Source: an uncultured Crocinitomix sp. | GTDB taxonomy: Bacteria; Bacteroidota; Bacteroidia; Flavobacteriales_D; Crocinitomicaceae | NCBI GenBank assembly: GCA_905478225.1 | Contig: CAJQHR010000041.1 | Location: forward strand, 1-46,052 | Direction: 5' to 3' | DNA length: 46,052 bases | Shown: piece after piece, positions 9,049 through 17,119 of the stretch | Position numbering within the stretch: position 1 is the first letter of the stretch | Layout: every line of letters begins with the position of its first letter | Notes under the pieces: generated by a model | What the model was told of the DNA's origin: nothing | The model's input: the letters and a program-made list of their open reading frames with translations, nothing else | The model's database searches: none | Translations under genes and position numbers: made by a program

Positions 9049-10226
9049 ATGATTAAAGTATTACGGATAATTAACCGCTTCAATTTAGGTGGTCATACTT
9101 ACAATGCTATGTTTTTATCTGCTTTTTTAGGAAATGATTTTGAAACGAAGCTATGCGGCGGTCAGCACGAGAAACACGAGGGCGATTCGCTATTCATTCC
9201 TTTACAATACGGATTAGAACCTCAAATCATTGACGTTTTAGAGCGTAACGTTAACTTTTCAAACGACCGTAAAGCGTTAAAAGCAATTAGAAGAATCATT
9301 CTTGAATATAAACCTGACGTGGTACATACTCATGCCTCAAAGGCAGGTGCTTTGGGTCGATACGCGGCTTATAAAGAGAAAGTTCCTGTAATTGTACATA
9401 CTTTTTATGGTCATGTTTTCCACTCTTATTTTGGGAAATTAAAAACAGTGCTTATGCGAGGGTTGAACGGTTTTTGGCCAAAAAGTCTGACGCAATAATT
9501 GCTATTTCACCAATCCAAAAAGGGGAATTAGTAAATAAGTATAAAATAACTTCAGATGAAAAGGTGCGGGTGATTCCATTAGGATTCGATTTGGATCGAT
9601 TCCAAGTAAATAAAGAAGAAAAGCGTTCAAAGTTTCGTGCCGATTATAATGTGGCTGAAAATGAGATTGCGATTATAGGACGTTTGGCGCCCATTAAAAA
9701 TAACAGTGGATTTCTCGATTCTATGTAGAAGGTAGCAGAATTAACACATAAAAACATTACTATTTTTGTGGTTGGAGATGGTGTATTGCGCCAAGAAATT
9801 GAGACGAAAGCCAATCGGATTGCTAAAAAAAACAAGAATATCAGATTCATTTTCACCTCTTGGATAAAAGATGTGGATCGAATTTTACCGGGAATGGATA
9901 TTGTGGCTTTAAGCTCGCTTAATGAGGGAACGCCTGTTAGCTTAATAGAAGCGCAAGCTGCTGGAATTCCAGTTATTTCAACCAACGTTGGTGGAGTGAA
10001 AGACGTCTTGTTGGAGAATGTGACAGGTTTAATAGTTGAAGAATTTGAGGTTGATACATACGCAAATGGTGTACTCGATTTGGTAGAAAATGAAGAAAAA
10101 CGTGAAAAAATGTCACAAAATGGTTGGAATCACGTAAGAAATAAGTTCCACTACAAACGTCTTTGTTCAGACGTGGAAAAATTGTATGTGGAATTATTCA
10201 ATAAAAAGAAGAAAAATGAGGCGTGA
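9049..10226 (+). pseudogene. family 4-type glycosyltransferase, broken by frameshift and nonsense codon
   Basis: GT-B fold glycosyltransferase expected to add a sugar to a lipid-linked polysaccharide precursor at the membrane. The first part (MIKVLRIINRFNLGGHTYNA through VHTFYGHVFHSYFG) runs to about 9465 in frame 1. The protein then continues as VERFLAKKSDAIIAIS in the next frame, so one base is missing in the GGG at about 9461-9464. This second frame carries IPLGFDLDRF and IGRLAPIKN, is stopped by TAG at 9726-9728 where a Lys or Gln codon is expected before KVAEL, and then runs open to 10226 with the donor-site region SSLNEGTPVSLIEAQAAGIPVI. The last frame overlaps the next gene by 11 bases. 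Two independent lesions make a functional product unlikely. Confidence 0.85.
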
Positions 10227-11001
10227 TAGGCGAATAAAATTCTGTGTTTTACTAGTGACAGCTGTAGTTTTACAAAGTTGTGGCATTAATAGCAATTTGA
10301 TGCTAAAGACAGATAAAGAATACGTTTTTGCAGAAATTGATAGCATGAATTCTTCAAAAGAAGAATATCGATTGGATGTAAATGATATCTTACAATTCCG
10401 TTTTTTCACCAACAATGGACAAAGAGTTTTAGATATTTCTGCTTCTTCTGAACCAGGGCAACAAAATCAACTTTTTAATCCGAATAACTCTTTAAATTAT
10501 GTCATTCAAAAAGATTCACTCGTAAATATTCCTGCATTAGGTGAAGTGAGTTTGGTGGGCATGTCCATTCGAGAAGCCGAAGTTTATTTAGAGGAAGCTT
10601 ATTCAGGTCTATATGTCAATCCATTCATTCAAATTTCAGTAACCAATAGAAGGGTTATTGTTTTTCCTGGAAATGGCGGAGATGCAAGCGTTTTATACTT
10701 AGCAAATAATAACACGACCTTATTAGAAGCAATTGCCTTAGCAGGTGGAGTAACTGAACGGGGGAGAGCATCTAGAATTAAACTCATTCGAAAAGATGAA
10801 GAAGGAAAGCGCCAAGTGTATATGATCGACCTTTCTATAATTGAAGGATTGGAGTACACGGACATTTTAGTGCAAGCCAATGATTATATATATGTAGAGC
10901 CGGTTCCAGAAATTGGACGAGAACTCCTAAAAGAAGTTACACCAATTGTTTCACTCATATCAAGTGCGGCAATTGTAATTTCTGTCATTTCTAAACTATA
11001 A
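10216..11001 (+). CDS. polysaccharide export lipoprotein (Wza-like, SLBB domain)
   Basis: Outer-membrane export component of a capsule or exopolysaccharide system. The start at 10216 gives 261 residues: a positively charged N-terminus, a hydrophobic stretch and the lipobox L19-Q-S-C22, so it should be lipidated. A Poly_export domain follows (RLDVNDILQFRFF ... NYVIQKDSLVNIPALGEVSLVGMSIREAE), then an SLBB-like segment (TTLLEAIALAGGVTERGRASRIKLIR) and a hydrophobic C-terminus (VSLISSAAIVISVI) common in the Bacteroidota version. An ATG-less extension upstream to 10186 lacks a sensible signal sequence and is rejected. This is one of only two open genes in an otherwise eroded cluster; it overlaps the glycosyltransferase frame by 11 bases. 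Without Wzc it is probably non-functional here unless a second locus exists. Confidence 0.82.
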   Translation: MRRDRRIKFCVLLVTAVVLQSCGINSNLMLKTDKEYVFAEIDSMNSSKEEYRLDVNDILQFRFFTNNGQRVLDISASSEPGQQNQLFNPNNSLNYVIQKDSLVNIPALGEVSLVGMSIREAEVYLEEAYSGLYVNPFIQISVTNRRVIVFPGNGGDASVLYLANNNTTLLEAIALAGGVTERGRASRIKLIRKDEEGKRQVYMIDLSIIEGLEYTDILVQANDYIYVEPVPEIGRELLKEVTPIVSLISSAAIVISVISKL

Positions 11002-11010
11002 TTCAATTTT

Positions 11011-11511
11011 TTGAGCGATAAAGCATCACATAACAAAGCGAATCGGTTTACGATTAATAAGGATTTCGACCCTGATATTTTATTGGTGGTGGTAAAAAAG
11101 TATTGGTTAGTTTTTCCAATTCTTTTAATGATAGCTTTATCTGCGGGTTACCTTTATTTGCGTTATACTAAACCTGTGTATGCCTCTAGTGCAGTGGTTC
11201 AGCGTAGTTCGCTAGATGAAGGGAAACGAATTTTGGATATTGAGAGTTTTGAGAATGAAGGAAGTCTTTCTGAGGATGTAGAGCTTTTAAAATCAACATT
11301 TTTATTGGAAAAGGCCCTTAAAAATTTAAATCTTAACATTTCTTATTATTCTGAAGGAGAAATATTGAGCTCAAAGAAAGTAGCTAAGCTCTTTGTATTG
11401 TTAAATGGGGTAGATCTTAAGCGCAATGGTTATGGCTAAGGCTATGGTGAATATTATGAATAAAAGGGAAGTCAAAAGAAGGGGATAAGGAATTGGTTTA
11501 AAAAGAAATGA
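11011..11511 (+). pseudogene. Wzc-like polysaccharide co-polymerase/BY-kinase, internally deleted remnant
   Basis: The frame starts with TTG at 11011 and stays in register to TGA at 11509-11511, 167 codons against about 780-800 for a full Wzc-like protein. The first part is the cytoplasmic start, a transmembrane segment (VFPILLMIALSAGYLYL) and the beginning of the Wzz domain up to ISYYSEGEILSS. It then jumps directly to the extreme C-terminus of such proteins, KLFVLLNGVDLKRNGYG, followed by the tyrosine-rich tail and a basic end (NWFKKK). The whole Walker A/A'/B kinase core is gone. Two in-frame TAA codons (11437-11439 and 11461-11463) fall within the Tyr/Gly tail. So this is an in-frame deletion scar of roughly 600 codons that has also gained stops. 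The final TGA overlaps the rfbC ATG. Confidence 0.82.
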
Positions 11512-12056
11512 CGATAGAAAAATTTGATATTGAGGGATTGCTGCTAATCAGTCCGAAAGTTTTTAAAGATGATCGAGGGCATTTTTTCGAATCATTTAAT
11601 CAATCCGCTTTTGAAAAAGCAGTTGGTGCTTCTGTCTCTTTCTGTCAAGACAATGAGTCCTTCTCTCATAAAAACGTATTGAGAGGGTTACATTTTCAAA
11701 AACCACCCTTTGCACAAGGTAAATTAGTTCGGGTCACAAATGGCGCCGTAATAGATGTGGCGGTTGATTTAAGGTCAAATTCAGCTACCTATGGTCAATA
11801 TCAAAAAGTAATGTTGTCGGCGGATAACAAAAAACAATTTTGGATGCCCGCTGGATTTGCGCACGGCTTTATTACGTTAACGGATAATACGGTTTTCAAC
11901 TATAGGTGCACAAACTACTACGATAAAGCGAGTGAAGGCGGTTTAAATTGGAATGATCCTGTGCTCAATATTGATTGGGAAAATGACGACACGCCTATTT
12001 TATCTGAAAAGGATTCGGTAGACATTGATTTCACGCAACTTAAATCTCCCTTTTAA
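11508..12056 (+). CDS. rfbC: dTDP-4-dehydrorhamnose 3,5-epimerase
   Basis: Cupin-fold epimerase of dTDP-L-rhamnose synthesis, cytoplasmic. The 182 residues cover the whole family length. Recognisable parts are DDRGHFFESF at 21-30, the QDNESFS segment at 47-53, LRGLHFQ with the catalytic His62, the KLVRVTNGAVIDVAVDLR strand region, FAHGF at 117-121, and the NYRCTNYYD region (131-139) with the conserved Tyr residues. The ATG overlaps the stop of the wzc-like remnant (ATGA), which points to former translational coupling. rfbA, rfbB and rfbD are not in the window, so either they are elsewhere or the pathway is incomplete. It is open and well conserved although its flanking genes are broken. Confidence 0.9.
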   Translation: MTIEKFDIEGLLLISPKVFKDDRGHFFESFNQSAFEKAVGASVSFCQDNESFSHKNVLRGLHFQKPPFAQGKLVRVTNGAVIDVAVDLRSNSATYGQYQKVMLSADNKKQFWMPAGFAHGFITLTDNTVFNYRCTNYYDKASEGGLNWNDPVLNIDWENDDTPILSEKDSVDIDFTQLKSPF

Positions 12057-12064
12057 GCGCCAAT

Positions 12065-13186
12065 TTGGAAACGATTAACTCCATATTGCACATTTTAGGT
12101 TTCTTCGGTGGCCCCTTTTTCCTGTCATTAGTCATTAATACCTTTTTTTTTTACGATTTGCACGAACATTAGGCATACGGAATAAAAATCAATTAGAAAT
12201 TAAATGGAGTAACATTTCAAAACCCTCATTAGGCGGAATTAGTTTTTACATTTCTTACTTGATGAGCTTCATGTTTTATGCCATTATTTTTGGTGAACAA
12301 GATGTTTTTCATAACGAAGCGCTGTTAGGTTTTTTCCTTAGTATATTCTTGGCGTTTATTCTCGGATTAGCTTATGATGCTTATGATACACATCCTATTC
12401 TTAAATTATTAGCTCAAATTTTGTGCGGTGTTTTATTGGTCTTAACAGGGAATGAAATTCAACTCTTTCCATGGCCTGTTTTAAATGCAGGGATGACCAT
12501 TTTTTGGGTGGCCGCCATCATGAATTCTATTAATATGCTCGATAATATGGATGGCATAGCTAAAATTGGGTCATTTTCATAATCTTAACCATGTTGGGCA
12601 TTTCAGTGCCTTTCACTTTCTAAATAATGTCGATTTTTTCTTTCTTATTGCGATACTCGGCTCCTTAGTTAGCTTTTTAATTTTCAATTGGAATCCCTCT
12701 AAAATGTTTATGGGAGATACAGGGTCGCAGTTTTTAGGAATGTTCTTGGCGTACTATTCCATTAAATTATTGTGGAACAATGGAATTGAAGATAATAAAT
12801 ACTCGATTTTTGTAAACCTAACGTTGGTCTTGGTGACTTTTTGTATTCCAATTTTAGATACTACTTTTGTGACAATCAGGCGGCTCATACGAGGTCAATC
12901 ACCACTATTTGGTGGAAAAGATCACACCACGCATACTTTGTTTTATAAAGGATTGAATGATCGGCAAGTGGCTTATGTATTTTTAATTCTTGGTTTTGTG
13001 TCTTGCTTATTGGCTTTAAACATTGCCAAGTTTATTCCTTATGATTCGTTAGTCCTCGTTTTATTCTGGATCTTTTTTATGTTTTTATTGCTCACTGTAT
13101 TCAAGTTAATTCCAAAAGATCAACCTGCAAAAGAAATAGAGAATGGGGTAAATCAAACCGCTAAGCGGCTGTCGGAAGATGCTTAA
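12065..13186 (+). pseudogene. WecA/MraY-family undecaprenyl-phosphate sugar-1-phosphate transferase, frameshifted
   Basis: Polytopic membrane enzyme that would start polysaccharide synthesis on undecaprenyl phosphate. The reading frame must change three times, each by the loss of one base. A TTG at 12065 opens ILHILGFFGG and is lost at the T10 run 12143-12152. The next frame gives LRFARTLGIRNKN through NSINMLDNMDGIA and is lost at GGG 12568-12570. A short third frame (VIFIILTMLGISVPFTF) is lost at about 12617-12620. The fourth runs from LNNVDFFFLI through FNWNPSKMFMGDTGSQFLG and DHTTHTLFYKGL to 13186. Key motifs of the family (the NMLDNMDG metal site, the MGDTGS loop and the HTTH motif) are all present but split over frames. 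Several small indels indicate decay or poor base calling. Confidence 0.85.
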
Positions 13187-13267
13187 ATTATAATCCAAAA
13201 ATCAGGCTAAGATTTGCTGAAGAATTCCTAACTTCAAGTGCTGAAATTGGCACACATATTATATCAA

Positions 13268-16081
13268 ATGGCAGAAAATCCATCACAGGAAGACTTTATA
13301 GAAATTTACGGCGCAAGAGTTCACAATTTAAAAAACATTGATCTTAAAATTCCGCGTAATAAACTGGTGGTTTTCACAGGTTTAAGTGGTAGTGGTAAGT
13401 CTTCGTTGGCATTTGATACCATTTTTGCGGAAGGACAACGCCGTTACTTAGAAACTTTCTCAGCGTATGCCCGTCAGTTTTTAGGTGGATTAGAACGCCC
13501 AGATGTAGATGAAATTTTAGGTTTGAGTCCCGTAATTTCGATTGAACAAAAAACGGTCAATCGAAGTCCGCGATCAACTGTTGGAACAGTAACGGAGGTT
13601 TACGATTTCATGCGGTTGTTCTTTGCCCGTTGTGGGGATGCTTATTCTTACAACACAGGCGAAAAAATGGTGAAATACACCGATCAGCAAATTATTGAGT
13701 TGATTATCGAACGTTTTAATAATGATAAGATTGTGGTGCTCGCACCAAAGGTTAAAGGGCGTAAAGGGCATTACCGTGAATTGTTTGAGCAAATTAGTAA
13801 GCTTGGTTTTCAAAAGGTACGCATTGATGGTGAAATTAAAGACATTACGCCAGGTATGCGGGTTGATCGTTATAAGATTCATGACATTGAAATTGTAATT
13901 GACCGCATTGCTGTCACATCTGCCCATGGAAATAGAGTGGCGGAGGCCGTCCAGACTGGACTGAAATATGGACAAGATGTACTTTTTGTTCAAAATCACG
14001 ATACGGGGGAAACAACCCAATTTAGTCGATTTTTAATGTGTCCAACCACAGGCATTTCGTATGCTGAACCTGAACCAAATTTATTTTCTTTTAATTCACC
14101 TTACGGCGCTTGTCACAAATGCAATGGCTTAGGTGTGGTTTCTGAAATTGATCTAAATAAGGTCATTCCCGATCCAAAAAAATCGGTTAAAGCAGGTGGG
14201 ATTGAGCCCTTAGGAAAACTTAAAAAGAACTGGATCTCAAATAAATTAGAAACTATTTTAGATGCCTTTGGTTACAGTGTTTCTGACCCAATTGTTAACA
14301 TTCCAGAGGAGGTTATCAATAAAATGTTGTATGGTTTTGAACAAGTGATTAGTATTGATGATGTCAATCAAAATTTTTCTTTCGAAGGCATTGCGAACTT
14401 CTTAAGCAGGCATTATGAAGATGCTCCGACTCCCGCTTCTCGCAGATGGTTAGAGAATTTTATGAATAAAATCACTTGCGATTCATGCAATGGTTCACGT
14501 TTAAAAGAAGAGGCAGCTTATTTTAAAATTAACGAGAAAAACATTGGTGAATTAGCAGGTTCAGATTTGTCTGAGCTGCAAACTTGGTTCATAGACCTCA
14601 ATAATCATTTAACGGAAAAGCAAAAGAAAATTGGGCGAGAAATTTTGAAGGAAATTAACAATCGCATTCGGTTTTTAATGGATGTGGGCTTACATTATTT
14701 AACCTTGAATCGTTCGTCCGCCAGCTTGTCTGGTGGTGAAGCACAACGGATTCGTTTGGCCACTCAAATTGGATCAGAATTGGTGAATGTACTTTATATA
14801 TTGGACGAACCCAGCATAGGCTTGCATCAACGTGATAATGACCGGCTCATCAATTCTTTGAAAAGATTGAGAGATGGCGGAAATTCAGTAATTGTGGTGG
14901 AACATGATAAGGAAATGATGGAATCATCAGACTTTATTGTAGACATTGGTCCAAAAGCGGGTGTTCATGGAGGACGAATTGTAGTGGCGAGCACTTTGGA
15001 GGAAATAAAAGCCGGGGAAAGTACGACCGCCGACTACCTAAAGGGTGAAATGAAAATTGAGATCCCAAAAAAACGTAGAAAAGGAAATGGAAAGTTTTTA
15101 GAATTAATTGGGGCGACTGGTCACAATTTAAAATCGGTGAATTTAAAGGTTCCATTAGGCAAGTTTGTTTGCTTTACAGGCGTTTCAGGGAGTGGTAAAT
15201 CATCCTTGATTAATCAAACATTATATCCTGTGCTCAACGCTCATATTTACCGTGGTGTTAAAAAGCCGTTACCGTATAAGTCTATTAAAGGCCTAGAACA
15301 TTTAGATAAGGTCATTGATATCGATCAATCTCCAATTGGTCGTACACCACGTTCTAACCCAGCTACGTATACTGGATTATTTACTGAGGTGCGTACATTA
15401 TTCGCAAATATCAATGAGTCAAAAATACGAGGTTATAAACCCGGGCGTTTCAGTTTCAACGTAAAAGGAGGAAGATGTGAAACGTGTCGTGGAGGCGGCT
15501 TACGCGTGATTGAAATGAATTTTTTACCAGATGTTTATGTGGAGTGCGAAGAATGCCAAGGTAAACGCTATAATCGTGAAACGCTTGAGGTGCGTTATAA
15601 AGGTAAAAATATCAATGATGTTTTAGAAATGACAATTGAAGATGCCGCCGGATTCTTTGAAAATATTCCAAAAATCAAACGGAAATTGGATACGCTGAAC
15701 TCTGTTGGTTTGGGCTATATTCGTTTGGGGCAGCCGTCTACTACCATTTCTGGTGGAGAGGCGCAACGTGTAAAGTTGGCAACAGAATTATCGAAAAAAG
15801 GGACTGGAAAAACCATTTACATTCTTGACGAACCTTCAACTGGTTTGCATTTTGACGATATTAAAATGTTGTTGAATGTATTGCAAAGGTTGACAGATGA
15901 TGGCAATACGGTTTTAGTAATTGAGCACAATTTAGACATTGTTAAAGTTGCCGACCACGTGATTGATATTGGACCTGACGGAGGTCAGAACGGGGGTGAA
16001 ATTGTTGGTCAAGGAACACCTGAGCAGTTTGTAAAGAAGTATAAAACTGAAACTTCGCGCTATTTAGCGAAGGAACTTTGA
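13268..16081 (+). CDS. uvrA: excinuclease ABC subunit A
   Basis: DNA damage-recognition ATPase of nucleotide excision repair; acts with UvrB and UvrC. The ATG at 13268 gives MAENPSQEDFIEIYGARVHNL, the usual start, and 937 residues, the normal length; the frame extends upstream to a GTG at 13238 that adds nothing conserved. Two ABC modules are complete: Walker A at 38-46 (GLSGSGKSS) and from 638 (GVSGSGKSS), signatures LSGGEAQR at 487-494 and ISGGEAQR at 827-834. The first zinc module has C258 and C282-H-K-C285, but the second Cys of the usual first CxxC is Thr (CPTTG). The C-terminal zinc module is CETC ... CEEC. A 6-bp perfect hairpin (16053-16072) sits in the last codons. The gene is intact immediately downstream of the decayed cluster. 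Confidence 0.96.
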   Translation: MAENPSQEDFIEIYGARVHNLKNIDLKIPRNKLVVFTGLSGSGKSSLAFDTIFAEGQRRYLETFSAYARQFLGGLERPDVDEILGLSPVISIEQKTVNRSPRSTVGTVTEVYDFMRLFFARCGDAYSYNTGEKMVKYTDQQIIELIIERFNNDKIVVLAPKVKGRKGHYRELFEQISKLGFQKVRIDGEIKDITPGMRVDRYKIHDIEIVIDRIAVTSAHGNRVAEAVQTGLKYGQDVLFVQNHDTGETTQFSRFLMCPTTGISYAEPEPNLFSFNSPYGACHKCNGLGVVSEIDLNKVIPDPKKSVKAGGIEPLGKLKKNWISNKLETILDAFGYSVSDPIVNIPEEVINKMLYGFEQVISIDDVNQNFSFEGIANFLSRHYEDAPTPASRRWLENFMNKITCDSCNGSRLKEEAAYFKINEKNIGELAGSDLSELQTWFIDLNNHLTEKQKKIGREILKEINNRIRFLMDVGLHYLTLNRSSASLSGGEAQRIRLATQIGSELVNVLYILDEPSIGLHQRDNDRLINSLKRLRDGGNSVIVVEHDKEMMESSDFIVDIGPKAGVHGGRIVVASTLEEIKAGESTTADYLKGEMKIEIPKKRRKGNGKFLELIGATGHNLKSVNLKVPLGKFVCFTGVSGSGKSSLINQTLYPVLNAHIYRGVKKPLPYKSIKGLEHLDKVIDIDQSPIGRTPRSNPATYTGLFTEVRTLFANINESKIRGYKPGRFSFNVKGGRCETCRGGGLRVIEMNFLPDVYVECEECQGKRYNRETLEVRYKGKNINDVLEMTIEDAAGFFENIPKIKRKLDTLNSVGLGYIRLGQPSTTISGGEAQRVKLATELSKKGTGKTIYILDEPSTGLHFDDIKMLLNVLQRLTDDGNTVLVIEHNLDIVKVADHVIDIGPDGGQNGGEIVGQGTPEQFVKKYKTETSRYLAKEL

Positions 16082-16266
16082 TTTACTTAAAGTGATTATC
16101 AATTTTCAATGCGTTGTCTTGCTTTGTCGAATCATGCAATTCTAAATTCGTAAAGTGTAATTGGCTATAATCAGCGTCTCGGTTTAAAGATCATTTTAAA
16201 TCAGTGTTATCAGCGTGCTATTGACTTAAGCCTATCAAGAACTAATATCTAAATCATATTATCCAT

Positions 16267-17040
16267 TCATGAATAAACTCTCGTTTTTTTCAATTTCCCT
16301 TTCCGATATTTTTCAGTCCCAACTACCTCTCCATCCGGACGATAAAAGATCCAATCTCCATGCTTGAGTCCATATTTCCATCCTCCCTCAAACTTCACCA
16401 TTGGTTTTGATCCTGTAATGCAAATACCCTGCACATCCCTAACTGTATAGTAAGCTAATTCGACTCCATGCTTTTTTTTGTAGATATAATCGCAAGACCA
16501 TAAGTATTGATTATCACTAGAATAATCGTTACTGGAATTATGGTCATTGTCAAAATAATGAGCTGAATAAATGGTGTCTGCCTGAGTTGAATCATTTTCA
16601 ATGTTGTAAAAGGCTAGTGAACAATCCTGGTCAGCTAACCAAACGGAATCTACCTGTGAAGGTTCTCCAGTCTTAGAGACAATCGAACGAGTAGCGTCCG
16701 TTTTATGCTAATACATGCAAACATCAGGATTTCGATAACTCATCATATAAACTTGCCCATTTTCACCGCAACTCGAGAAAGCTAGTAGGTAATAGGCATA
16801 TTGTTCTTTTTGAATTATTGTTATTCTGTAATCCGCAGGCACACAATTATCCTCATGATCAACCGTAAAGACCTGAATAGATGTTGAAATGTTCGAAATG
16901 GAATCAAATGCAATAATCGCACGACTTTTATAGCACGGGGATTCGAGTTTAAGAATAGGACTGTCGGTTTTTTGTGAATAAACCACTGGTTCTCCAATGA
17001 TAAAGGAAATTAAGACTAAAAAGAGATGACTTTTAAGCAT
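16267..17040 (-). pseudogene. secreted protein of unknown function interrupted by an in-frame TAG
   Basis: The first 110 codons (17040 to 16711) begin with a signal peptide (MLKSHLFLVLISFIIGEPVVYSQ) and end at TAG 16708-16710 directly after PDVCMY. The same frame then stays open for a further 146 codons to TGA at 16267-16269. That extension looks like real protein: HKTDATRSIVSKTGEPS, then YKKKHGVELAYYTVRDVQG and a C-terminus GGWKYGLKHGDWIFYRPDGE that resembles the MORN-like repeats of Bacteroidota secreted proteins. The simplest reading is a 257-residue secreted protein with a nonsense mutation at codon 111. Readthrough or a shortened functional protein cannot be excluded. I do not recognise the N-terminal domain. 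The promoter side abuts the heptamer array at 17071-17119. Confidence 0.65.
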
Positions 17041-17070
17041 AGTCCTTTAACGCAAAGTATTACATTATAT

Positions 17071-17119
17071 TCTAACCTCTAACCTCTAACCTCTAACCTC
17101 TAACCTCTAACCTCTAACC
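17071..17119. repeat. tandem heptamer array, 7 copies of TCTAACC
   Basis: Seven perfect, uninterrupted copies of TCTAACC (GGTTAGA on the minus strand) fill the space between the stop codon of the CocE-like gene and the upstream region of the interrupted secreted-protein gene. The unit resembles a telomere repeat in composition. A 7-bp unit allows copy number to change by slippage, and the array sits about 30 bp upstream of the 17040 start, so it could act as a spacer within the promoter region. Confidence 0.95.

Noticed and set aside
9461-9500. Programmed frameshift in the glycosyltransferase
   Set aside because: No slippery heptamer or downstream structure seen, and a later in-frame TAG also breaks the gene.
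13574-14020. 148-codon minus-strand frame inside uvrA
   Set aside because: Lies wholly antisense to well-conserved uvrA codons and has no protein-like motif.
17071-17119. Heptamer array as a CRISPR or telomere
   Set aside because: No spacers, so not CRISPR; a true telomere would be at a chromosome end and this lies between genes.
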